Shown: positions 8,622-16,450 of the stretch, one piece after another | Layout: every line of letters begins with the position of its first letter | How positions within the stretch are numbered: the first letter of the stretch is position 1 | Assembly (NCBI RefSeq): GCF_003051105.1 | Contig: NZ_QAOO01000010.1 | Location: 62,001 to 126,000 of the forward strand | Direction: 5' to 3' | DNA length: 64,000 bases | From: Nitrosomonas nitrosa | GTDB taxonomy: Bacteria > Pseudomonadota > Gammaproteobacteria > Burkholderiales > Nitrosomonadaceae | Notes under the pieces: generated by a model | The model's database searches: none | The model's input: only the letters and a program-made list of their open reading frames with translations | Told to the model about the DNA's origin: nothing | Program-made: the position numbers and the translations under genes

Positions 8622-10439
8622 TTGTCTGAAATTACATTTGATGGCAAGGTTTTTTCGTCGACTTTGCCGCCTCTGCCGGGTGTTTATCGTATGCTGAATG
8701 CGGCGGGGGAAGTCATCTATGTTGGAAAAGCAATCGATTTGCGGAAACGGGTGTCGTCTTACTTTCAGAAATCCAATTTAAGTCCGCGCATCCAACTTAT
8801 GGTTTCGCAGATTGTGGGTATTGAAACAACCGTCACCCGTTCGGAAGCAGAAGCGCTATTGCTCGAAAACAATCTCATCAAAAGCCTGGCGCCCCGCTAC
8901 AACATCTTATTCCGAGATGATAAATCATATCCCTATTTGATGTTGAGTCGGCATGCCTATCCTCGATTGGCATTCTATCGCGGTATGCTTGACAGCCAGC
9001 ATCAATATTTTGGACCCTTTCCAAATGCAGGGGTCGTCAGAGAAAGCATCCATCTTCTGCAAAAAGTATTTCGCCTGCGTACTTGCGAAGACAGTGTATT
9101 CAATCATCGTGCCCGTCCTTGTTTGCTATACCAAATCAAGCGCTGCAGTGGGCCTTGTGTGAATCTCATTTCGCAGGATGAATACCGTGAGGATGTAAAA
9201 AGTGCTTCACTTTTTTTACAGGGCAAGCAAAATGAAGTACTGAAAGCGATTGCTGAAAAGATGCAGATAGCTGCCGAACGTATGGAATATGAGCAAGCCG
9301 CTATTTTCCGAGATCAGATGCAGGCTCTGCGGAAAATACAGGAAAAACAATTTGTCGACAGCGGCAAGGCTTTGGATGTGGACGTCATTGCCTGTACCTC
9401 ATTGCAAGAAGGTGATGGAAACGTTTGTGTCAATCTGGTCATGATTCGAGGAGGACGGCACCTCGGGGACAAAAGTTTCTTTCCACAAAATGTACAGGGC
9501 TATACGCTAGCCGATGTTCTGGAAGCGTTTATTACCCAACATTATATCAACCGACCTATCCCGCCGATGATTGTAATCGATGAGAAAATCGCCTTGGACG
9601 TATTACAACCTTTACTGAGCGAGCAAGCCGGGCGCAAAGTTGCGATCGTCATCAATCCGGCAGGTGAACGGCGCGCATGGTTGAGGATGGCGACAGAGAA
9701 TGCGCGTTTAGCGCTCAAACAAAGGTTGCAAAGACAAGCAAGTCAAGAGGATCGGCTACAAGCGCTGCAGTTTGCCTTGAATCTACCTAGCCTTGGTCGT
9801 ATCGAATGCTTCGATATCAGCCACACTATGGGTGAAGCAACGGTAGCATCTTGTGTGGTTTATGATAATTTTGCGTTGCGTAATAACGAATATCGCCGCT
9901 ATAACATCACTGATATCATGCCAGGCGATGATTATGCTGCGATGCGTCAAGCGCTTTTGCGGCGATACAAAAAAATCGCGGAAGACGAAGGTAAGTTACC
10001 CGATTTGATTCTGATCGATGGTGGGAAAGGACAAGTCAGTGCAGCACAGGAAGTGCTCATCGAACTCGGACTAAATGATATTCCTTTTATCGGTGTAGCC
10101 AAAGGAGAAGAACGTAAGCCAGGTTTGGAGCAATTGATTTTTCCATCAACAGAAAAGTCGTTAAAATTACCGCCTGATCATGCGGGTTTACATTTAATTC
10201 AGCAAATTCGTGATGAAGCGCATCGCTTTGCAATTCAGGGACATCGTGCACGTCGCAACAAATCGCGCACCCATTCTAGCCTCGAACAAATAGCCGGTAT
10301 TGGGGCAAAACGACGACAAAGCTTGCTAGGCCGGTTCGGGGGACTTAAAGGCGTGCTAACGGCGAGTATCGAAGAATTACAGCAAGCGGAAGGTATCAGC
10401 CGGGCGCTGGCAGAACGGATTTACCGGGAGCTGCATTGA
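8622..10439 (+). CDS. uvrC: Excinuclease ABC subunit C (UvrC)
   Basis: Protein of 605 residues. UvrC makes both incisions around bulky DNA lesions after UvrA and UvrB have located them. Domains in order: GIY-YIG nuclease (about 14-95, with GVYRML and VIYVGKA), a cysteine-containing segment, UVR motif for UvrB binding (about 200-235), the RNase H-like C-terminal nuclease (LILIDGGKGQVSAA, with its Asp), and tandem helix-hairpin-helix motifs (GIGAKRRQSLLGRFGG). The start is TTG at 8622 because no ATG in frame lies near the conserved N-terminus. The next gene is pgsA, a neighbour pairing common in proteobacteria. Confidence 0.97.
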   Translation: MSEITFDGKVFSSTLPPLPGVYRMLNAAGEVIYVGKAIDLRKRVSSYFQKSNLSPRIQLMVSQIVGIETTVTRSEAEALLLENNLIKSLAPRYNILFRDDKSYPYLMLSRHAYPRLAFYRGMLDSQHQYFGPFPNAGVVRESIHLLQKVFRLRTCEDSVFNHRARPCLLYQIKRCSGPCVNLISQDEYREDVKSASLFLQGKQNEVLKAIAEKMQIAAERMEYEQAAIFRDQMQALRKIQEKQFVDSGKALDVDVIACTSLQEGDGNVCVNLVMIRGGRHLGDKSFFPQNVQGYTLADVLEAFITQHYINRPIPPMIVIDEKIALDVLQPLLSEQAGRKVAIVINPAGERRAWLRMATENARLALKQRLQRQASQEDRLQALQFALNLPSLGRIECFDISHTMGEATVASCVVYDNFALRNNEYRRYNITDIMPGDDYAAMRQALLRRYKKIAEDEGKLPDLILIDGGKGQVSAAQEVLIELGLNDIPFIGVAKGEERKPGLEQLIFPSTEKSLKLPPDHAGLHLIQQIRDEAHRFAIQGHRARRNKSRTHSSLEQIAGIGAKRRQSLLGRFGGLKGVLTASIEELQQAEGISRALAERIYRELH

Positions 10440-10524
10440 TACGTGGATGCTAAGCGGATTTGAAAGTTAAGGGTGACTAGAAGGTTGCCGCTAAACATAA
10501 ATAACAGAATCGATTTTACACACT

Positions 10525-11097
10525 ATGCCAATGAATCTTCCTAACCTGCTGACATGGTTGCGGATACTCGCTATCCCATTGTTTGTCGGGATTTATTATT
10601 TGCCACCAGACTGGTTGTCGCCATTTGCAAAAAATTTGATCGCCACCATCATTTTTACCGGTGCGGCGATCACCGATTGGCTGGATGGCTATCTTGCCCG
10701 TACGCTCAATCAGATGTCGGCATTTGGTGCATTTCTCGACCCGGTTGCTGATAAATTAATGGTTACGGCTGCGTTAATCGTGCTGGTCTATTTGGAAAGA
10801 CTGGATGCGCCAATCGCATTGATCATCATCGGACGTGAAATTACCGTATCCGCTTTGCGCGAATGGATGGCGCAGATCGGCAAGGCAAAGAGTGTGGCCG
10901 TCTCCTTTTTGGGAAAAATCAAAACGGCATCACAAATGATCGCAATCCCGCTCTTGCTCTACCATGAAAAAATCGGGCAATTTGACCCTCAAGTCATCGG
11001 TACCTGGTTGATTTACCTAGCTGCTTTCCTGACTTTATGGTCGATGATTTATTACTTGAAAGCGGCCATCCCTCAGGCAATCAAGCATTCTTCCTAG
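10525..11097 (+). CDS. pgsA: CDP-diacylglycerol-glycerol-3-phosphate 3-phosphatidyltransferase
   Basis: Protein of 190 residues. It makes phosphatidylglycerophosphate, the committed step to phosphatidylglycerol and cardiolipin, in the inner membrane. It carries the CDP-alcohol phosphotransferase signature in full: DWLDGYLAR followed by FGAFLDPVADK, with all the metal-binding aspartates. Several hydrophobic segments span the protein (about residues 5-25, 35-55, 85-110, 130-150, 160-180). An in-frame ATG lies two codons downstream. It follows uvrC by 85 bases and converges on the carbonic anhydrase gene 22 bases away. Confidence 0.96.
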   Translation: MPMNLPNLLTWLRILAIPLFVGIYYLPPDWLSPFAKNLIATIIFTGAAITDWLDGYLARTLNQMSAFGAFLDPVADKLMVTAALIVLVYLERLDAPIALIIIGREITVSALREWMAQIGKAKSVAVSFLGKIKTASQMIAIPLLLYHEKIGQFDPQVIGTWLIYLAAFLTLWSMIYYLKAAIPQAIKHSS

Positions 11098-11119
11098 CGG
11101 GTGATTGGTGTGGATACGG

Positions 11120-11923
11120 CTACGCGATAAGCTCAACCTTGCCCGTTTTGAGATGGTAAAAACCGCCAACGATGCGGATTTTTTTATGATCATGATAATA
11201 ATCGAGGATGGGGGTTTTAGTTCTCAGTTTTTCGACCGTCATGATCACATTGGTTTTGATCACATTGACCAGCCGGTTGCTGGAAGTATCGGTGACCGCT
11301 CTGACCGCAGGGGCGATGGCGCTTGCTAGTAATTGGATGTGTCCTGGAAAATCTTGGTAATGATCGACTGCGTCGATCGCTGCTTTCACTGCTCCGCAGC
11401 TTTCGTGTCCCAACACCATGATCAACGGTGTTTTCAGTACGGCTACTGAGTATTCCAATGTGGCAAGATTGTCGTGCGTCAAGTAGTTTCCTGCCACGCG
11501 CGCGACAAAGAGATCGCCAAGCGCTTCATCGAAACAATGTTCGGGGCTTACCCGCGAATCGGAGCACCCTAAAATCGTAGCGTACGGATTCTGACCTTTG
11601 GCGAGTGCCGTCTCCACATCATGAAAATCTAATGGCTCCGATTTGCCCGATACAAAGCGCTCATTCCCAGCCATTAACCGTTCCAATGCTTGATCCGGAG
11701 TGAGGATATTTTCAGGCTTGGGGGTGGACGGGAGCGGTGATTTAGTGCTGTTCTTTTCTTTGTCAGCCGCGATACCCGCCGTTACGAAACCCAAACTGAG
11801 CGCAGTCACAGCAGCTTGTTTCAGAAATAGGCGTTTATCCGGTTCTGCTGGTCCATGATGTCCATTTGACACGTGTTCATTCTGAATAGCAGATATATCG
11901 GCTTGAGCGCATCGATAGCACAT
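11120..11923 (-). CDS. Beta-class carbonic anhydrase with export-type leader
   Basis: Protein of 267 residues. It interconverts CO2 and bicarbonate using a zinc ion. Zinc ligands and the catalytic dyad are present: GCSDSR (Cys, Asp-Arg) and GHESCG (His, Cys). The N-terminus is unusual: about 35 polar residues including a CYRC pair, then DKRLFLKQAAVTALSLGFVTAG, which resembles a twin-arginine leader with Lys-Arg in place of Arg-Arg, followed by a Lys/Pro-rich linker to about residue 72. This suggests transport to the periplasm. The start is supported by AAAGGAG eight bases before the ATG. A periplasmic carbonic anhydrase would supply or trap inorganic carbon in an autotroph; that is inference. 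Confidence 0.9.
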   Translation of the reverse strand: MCYRCAQADISAIQNEHVSNGHHGPAEPDKRLFLKQAAVTALSLGFVTAGIAADKEKNSTKSPLPSTPKPENILTPDQALERLMAGNERFVSGKSEPLDFHDVETALAKGQNPYATILGCSDSRVSPEHCFDEALGDLFVARVAGNYLTHDNLATLEYSVAVLKTPLIMVLGHESCGAVKAAIDAVDHYQDFPGHIQLLASAIAPAVRAVTDTSSNRLVNVIKTNVIMTVEKLRTKTPILDYYHDHKKIRIVGGFYHLKTGKVELIA

Positions 11924-12180
11924 GGTGGCAACTCCTTTGGCAGGCTTGATCGGTAAGACATTTTAACTTGTAATTGACTTAATGACTCAAGTATCTATCT
12001 CCTTGAAATCAGGAAGGCTTTAGTACCAGAAAGGGTTTTGAGCCGTGAATCCTTGTTCTTGCGAGCTCAATGGGGTCTCCGTGTTTTTTATAACAACTCG
12101 TTTCTTTCAGTGAACAGTAGATTTTTGCTACTATTGCGCGCAAAGTAATCAATCTAATTTTTCATGTAAGGTAGATCACT

Positions 12181-12756
12181 CTGGCTACGCAACAAGAGCT
12201 TTCTGATTTTCTGAGCGAGGTCGAATTACGTGCCTATAAACAAGCACTGTTTGCGGTGCAAGATGAGCATGTCGCGCTGGACATCGTGCAAGATGCCATG
12301 ATGAAACTTACTGAAAAATACGCACATAAACCACCGGAGCAACTTCCGCTGCTATTTCAGCGTATTTTACAGAATACCATTCGCGATTTTTATCGGCGGC
12401 AGAAATCCCGCTCATCGTGGATAATGTTGTTTTCAGCGTTTTCATCGCATCAAGACGAAAAAGAACATGAAGATTATGATTTTTTGGAAACGCAAGCGGC
12501 GAACCGGGATTCAAATTACGGTAATGATCCCCATAAACAGCTAGAGCAATCCCAAGTAATTGCAATCGTCGAGAAAGCGTTAGAAACATTACCTGCACGT
12601 CAACGCGAAGCCTTCTTGTTGCGTTATTGGGAAGAGATGGATGTGTCAGAAGCTGCAAAAGTCATGGGGTGTTCGGAGGGAAGCGTGAAAACGCATTGCT
12701 CACGTGCAACGCATGCATTGGTTGCGCTACTGAAAGCAAAAGGAGTCAAGTTATGA
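12181..12756 (+). CDS. ECF-type RNA polymerase sigma factor, apparent CTG start
   Basis: Protein of 191 residues if it starts at CTG 12181. Region 2 (DIVQDAMMKLTEKY and the FYRRQK segment) and region 4 (LPARQREAFLLRYWEEMDV with the helix-turn-helix GCSEGSVKTHCSRA) identify a sigma-70 family factor of the RpoE/ECF group. The first ATG/GTG/TTG start in frame is GTG 12256, which would cut off the region 2 sequence ATQQELSDFL to ALFAV. An in-frame TAG at 12172 closes the frame upstream, so only CTG 12181 or a rarer codon can start the full protein; AAGG lies about nine bases before it. It overlaps the next gene by ATGA, and the trio sigma-DUF3619-DUF3106 is a recurrent betaproteobacterial cassette. 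Confidence 0.88.
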   Translation: MATQQELSDFLSEVELRAYKQALFAVQDEHVALDIVQDAMMKLTEKYAHKPPEQLPLLFQRILQNTIRDFYRRQKSRSSWIMLFSAFSSHQDEKEHEDYDFLETQAANRDSNYGNDPHKQLEQSQVIAIVEKALETLPARQREAFLLRYWEEMDVSEAAKVMGCSEGSVKTHCSRATHALVALLKAKGVKL

Positions 12757-13130
12757 ATGAAGAAGAGAGGGTAGGCAAAGAAGTTGCCAGGCTATTGAAT
12801 CACAGTATAGGCGAAATTAATCAGGATACATTGTATCGATTGCAAGCAGCGCGCAGAGCTGCCATGAAGAATTATCAGTTGGAAGAAAAGATAATTCATG
12901 TGGGTGCAGGTATGGCCGGGCGGAACGGTTTGGATAGTTTTTTTTCTCATACGGGTAAATTGGTGTTGCCTGTCATGGTGTTATTTGTTTTGATGGCTAC
13001 CTTGTATTGGAAAATAAGCTACGAAGTCGATGAAAAAGCTGCTATCGATACGATGATTCTTGCTGATGATTTACCGGTTGACGTTTATCTCGATGACGAG
13101 TTTGATATATGGCTGGAATCTACTCGGTAA
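12753..13130 (+). CDS. DUF3619 membrane protein, possible anti-sigma partner
   Basis: Protein of 125 residues matching the pattern of DUF3619. The N-terminal 60 residues are charged and helical (EERVGKEVARLLNHS, with a run of LYRLQAARRAAM), then one membrane span at about residues 69-90 and an acidic C-terminal tail of about 35 residues. The arrangement, a cytoplasmic helical part, one span and a short outer part, together with translational overlap with the sigma factor gene, suggests an anti-sigma-like role; this is inference only, as I know of no proof for the family. The ATG overlaps the sigma stop codon (ATGA). It overlaps the following gene by 22 bases. Confidence 0.85.
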   Translation: MNEEERVGKEVARLLNHSIGEINQDTLYRLQAARRAAMKNYQLEEKIIHVGAGMAGRNGLDSFFSHTGKLVLPVMVLFVLMATLYWKISYEVDEKAAIDTMILADDLPVDVYLDDEFDIWLESTR

Positions 13131-13501
13131 TCGTTTATACCTGTTTTGCATTTTCTGTGGCGGCTTCATCGGAAGCCGCCTCGGCACAATCTTCTTGGGC
13201 AAAACTCAAACCACAACAAAAAATTATTCTGCAGCCCCTCGAACAAAGCTGGGATACATTTGAACCTGCTCAGAAAAAGAAATGGCTGAGGATGACCAAG
13301 CATTATTTGAAGTTGACTCCCGAGGAGCAGCAGCGCATACAATCCCGCATGCGGGAGTGGAGTGCTTTAACGCCCGAACAGCGTAGCCAGGCACGGAAAA
13401 GATATAAAAAAATTGAAAAACTGCCTGTTCATAAACAGCACCAAATTAAACAGAAATTGAGCCAATTGAATGATGCATCCCAAGACCGCGCGATAGACTG
13501 A
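13109..13501 (+). CDS. DUF3106 secreted helical protein
   Basis: Protein of 130 residues. A hydrophobic leader (residues 4-20, ending near SEAASA) suggests export. The mature part is almost all alpha helix and carries the DUF3106 pattern, in which short units of the type LKPQQKIIL, FEPAQKKKW, LTPEEQQRI and LTPEQRSQA recur every 20 or so residues. This periodicity resembles Spy/CpxP-like periplasmic stress proteins, though relationship is unproven. The gene overlaps the DUF3619 gene by 22 bases and is the third member of the sigma factor operon, so it may be a target or a partner of that sigma factor. Confidence 0.85.
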   Translation: MAGIYSVIVYTCFAFSVAASSEAASAQSSWAKLKPQQKIILQPLEQSWDTFEPAQKKKWLRMTKHYLKLTPEEQQRIQSRMREWSALTPEQRSQARKRYKKIEKLPVHKQHQIKQKLSQLNDASQDRAID

Positions 13502-13597
13502 AATGTTCGATCAAGCCTATCCCTATTGTGTGTCTGATAGACATTTTATTTTTTTCACCCCTTCTGGTTATCAATCCTAATTTCTCAGTTGATGTAA

Positions 13598-15901
13598 ATG
13601 CAGCAGCTCGCTCGTTGCTTGCATAGCCATGCTATGTCTCGTTTTCCATTTCAATTAGGCGCACAAATCGAAGCGCAACTTGCAAGCGGCGAGAAGGTGC
13701 TTGCTTGGCTTGAAACTGATCTTGATGCAAGACTACACTTTTCATCGGGTTTGATCGTGGTGACCAATCATCGCTTTTTGGTAAAAATGGCGGAGGATAA
13801 TAGTTGGCATGTGTGGTTTCATCGGCAAGGTTTAAGGTTGACCAGCCGTGATCACGCTGGTGTTGGTGCTCTTGAGTTATGTGACGAACAAGAACGGTTG
13901 GGTTGTTGGCATTACACAGTACGTTTGAATAGTGAAGCGAATCATCTCATCGCATGTTTTGAACAACAGCTCGTAGCTCGATCGAATGAGGTGGATACGA
14001 TCCCGGATGCCCAGGCTCATTGCCGCAATTGTGGGATGATTTTGTCGAGCTCCCAGGATACATGCCCATCATGCGAACGGGAAGCGCATGCCCCTCCTTC
14101 AACCTGGACATTATTACGTTTATGGCGTTTTGCTGAGCCTTATAAATGGCGTTTACTCGCCGGCTTTATGCTGATGCTGGGGAGTACGGCGGCTACTTTG
14201 GTGCCACCTTATCTGACGATGCCCCTCATGGATAACGTGTTAATCCCTTATCAGAACGGCCAGCCGATTGACAACGAGCTTGTTACGCTCTATCTGTCCG
14301 GTTTGCTGGGTGCGGCATTATTGGCGTGGGTGTTAGGTTGGTCGCGGACGTATATTTTGGCAAAAATTTCAGAGCGGATCGGTGCAGATTTACGCACCAC
14401 GACTTATGCGCATCTGCTCAAGCTTTCACAGGCATATTTCGGCGGAAAGCGGACGGGTGATCTAATGGCGCGGATCGGTACGGAAACTGACCGTATCAAT
14501 CTTTTTCTTTCTCTGCATTTACTCGATTTTGCAACCGATGTGATCATGATGACGATGACAGCCATCATCCTGATTTCGATCAACCCATGGCTGGCACTCG
14601 TTACGTTGCTGCCATTACCGATCATTGCTTGGTTGATCCATCTGGTGCGCGACCGGTTGCGCACTGGTTTTGAGAAAGTCGATCGTGTCTGGGCTGAGGT
14701 CAACAATGTGTTGGCCGATACGCTGCCTGGTATACGGGTCGTCAAGGCATTCGCTCAGGAAGCCCGTGAGGTGGCACGTTTCCGTGCAGCTAACCAGCGT
14801 AATCTCGAAATCAATGATCGCGTCAATAAGATTTGGTCGTTGTTCACACCAACCGTGACGCTATTGACCGAGATCGGTTTGTTGGTCGTATGGATTTTTG
14901 GTATCTGGCAAGTCTCGCAGGATCAGATTACGGTCGGTGTGTTGACGGCTTTTCTGGCATATATCGGTCGCTTTTACCTGAGACTGGATTCGATGAGTCG
15001 TATCGTTTCTGTTACGCAAAAAGCGGCCGCTGGCACCAAACGTATTTTTGATATCCTCGATCATGAATCCAGCGTGCCGGAGCCGGTTAAACCCGTGTCT
15101 TTAGCGACGATCAACGGGCAGATCGAACTGCGTAATGTAAGTTTCCGTTATGGAACACGCAGCGTTGCGCAGGATATCAGTCTGCGGATCGAGCCTGGTG
15201 AGATGATTGGCCTGGTTGGCCATAGCGGTTCAGGCAAGAGCACGCTTATCAATCTGATCTGTCGCTTTTATGATGTCAGCGAAGGGGCCATCCTGATCGA
15301 TGGGGTGGATATCCGTACCCTTCCAATAGCCGAATACCGTAAACATATCGGCTTGGTATTGCAAGAGCCTTTTCTATTTTTTGGTACGATCGCTGAGAAT
15401 ATCGCTTATGGCAAGCCAAACGCGACACGTGCAGAAATCGTTACCGCAGCCCGTGCAGCGTATGCGCATGAATTCATACTTAGGTTGCCATATGGTTACG
15501 ATTCTTTGGTAGGTGAACGCGGGCAAGCGCTTTCAGGGGGCGAACGGCAGCGTATTTCAATCGCGCGCGCACTCTTGATTGATCCACGCATCTTAATACT
15601 CGACGAGGCCACTTCCTCGGTCGATTCCAAAACGGAACGCGAGATTCAAGCTGCGCTTGACAACCTTGTGAAAGGTCGAACGACCCTAGCGATCGCCCAC
15701 CGCCTCTCTACCTTACGTGAAGCGAATAGATTAGTGGTACTTGATCGCGGGAAAATCATCGAGATAGGTGCGCATGCTGAACTGATGGCGCGACAAGGGT
15801 TTTACTACCACCTTTACCAATCTCAATTGCAGTATAGCGACACGCAAGATGATGCAGTCGGATTGAAACGATGTCCAGATACTAAAGAAAATCGGTTATG
15901 A
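13598..15901 (+). CDS. Cyanophycin-associated ABC exporter, fused membrane and ATPase domains
   Basis: Protein of 767 residues, longer than a usual half-exporter because of an extra N-terminal part. Domains: residues 1-135, a soluble module with a strand-rich look (VVTNHRFLVKM); a zinc ribbon at C142-x2-C145-x10-C156-x2-C159; a six-span type I exporter membrane domain (about 180-480); and a nucleotide-binding domain with Walker A GHSGSGKST, signature LSGGERQR and Walker B LILDEATSSVD. An ABC transporter of this shape followed by DUF1854 and two cyanophycin synthetases is a known betaproteobacterial arrangement; its cargo is not known to me. An in-frame ATG at 13634 is an alternative start. 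Its stop overlaps the DUF1854 start by ATGA. Confidence 0.9.
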   Translation: MQQLARCLHSHAMSRFPFQLGAQIEAQLASGEKVLAWLETDLDARLHFSSGLIVVTNHRFLVKMAEDNSWHVWFHRQGLRLTSRDHAGVGALELCDEQERLGCWHYTVRLNSEANHLIACFEQQLVARSNEVDTIPDAQAHCRNCGMILSSSQDTCPSCEREAHAPPSTWTLLRLWRFAEPYKWRLLAGFMLMLGSTAATLVPPYLTMPLMDNVLIPYQNGQPIDNELVTLYLSGLLGAALLAWVLGWSRTYILAKISERIGADLRTTTYAHLLKLSQAYFGGKRTGDLMARIGTETDRINLFLSLHLLDFATDVIMMTMTAIILISINPWLALVTLLPLPIIAWLIHLVRDRLRTGFEKVDRVWAEVNNVLADTLPGIRVVKAFAQEAREVARFRAANQRNLEINDRVNKIWSLFTPTVTLLTEIGLLVVWIFGIWQVSQDQITVGVLTAFLAYIGRFYLRLDSMSRIVSVTQKAAAGTKRIFDILDHESSVPEPVKPVSLATINGQIELRNVSFRYGTRSVAQDISLRIEPGEMIGLVGHSGSGKSTLINLICRFYDVSEGAILIDGVDIRTLPIAEYRKHIGLVLQEPFLFFGTIAENIAYGKPNATRAEIVTAARAAYAHEFILRLPYGYDSLVGERGQALSGGERQRISIARALLIDPRILILDEATSSVDSKTEREIQAALDNLVKGRTTLAIAHRLSTLREANRLVVLDRGKIIEIGAHAELMARQGFYYHLYQSQLQYSDTQDDAVGLKRCPDTKENRL

Positions 15902-16365
15902 ATCTGCCAGGCTATGAATTGTATCGGAATGCCTTCGGTCGCCTCGTATTGGTGGACAAAGATCATCAATGCGAGGAAGTCATACCAGTACGGGCTTTTC
16001 CGATCACGGCGCCCGATCATGGCGTAGCGCTGGTCGATGCTCATGGACATGAACTTGCCTGGGTTGAACGACTGGACGCGTTACCGGAAGCTTATCGTGC
16101 GTTGATCGAGGAAGAACTGACGAGCCGGGAGTTGATGCCGGAGATCCAGTGTATCGAAAAGGTTTCCAGCTTTGCTACACCGAGCCGCTGGTGGGTTAAA
16201 ACCGATCGGGGTGAGACTGCTTTCGTGCTCAAAGGAGAAGAAGATATTCGCCGCTTATCGCTTGAAGCATTATTGATTACCGATAGTCATGGCATTCATT
16301 TCTTGATTCGTGATCGTTCGCTACTGGATCGCCATAGTCGTAAGCTGCTGGACCAATTCCTCTAA
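15898..16365 (+). CDS. DUF1854 cyanophycin-associated protein
   Basis: Protein of 155 residues without signal or membrane segment. It matches DUF1854, a family repeatedly found directly beside cyanophycin synthetases and the ABC transporter described here. It is rich in short strands, with the conserved-looking parts YRNAFGRLVLVDKD, VRAFPITAPDHG, VDAHGHELAWVERLD and the tail LLITDSHGIHFLIRD, and ends with a basic helix. Its molecular role is unknown. Overlap of four bases with the transporter stop suggests translational coupling and perhaps a physical complex. The short paralogous cphA begins 85 bases later. Confidence 0.88.
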   Translation: MNLPGYELYRNAFGRLVLVDKDHQCEEVIPVRAFPITAPDHGVALVDAHGHELAWVERLDALPEAYRALIEEELTSRELMPEIQCIEKVSSFATPSRWWVKTDRGETAFVLKGEEDIRRLSLEALLITDSHGIHFLIRDRSLLDRHSRKLLDQFL

Positions 16366-16450
16366 AATTCATCAAAAATTATTTGCCTTGCTGTAAACCG
16401 ATTGGCATGAGTTGCGTTAATTAGAATGTTTCTCATTAAGCATTCAATTT

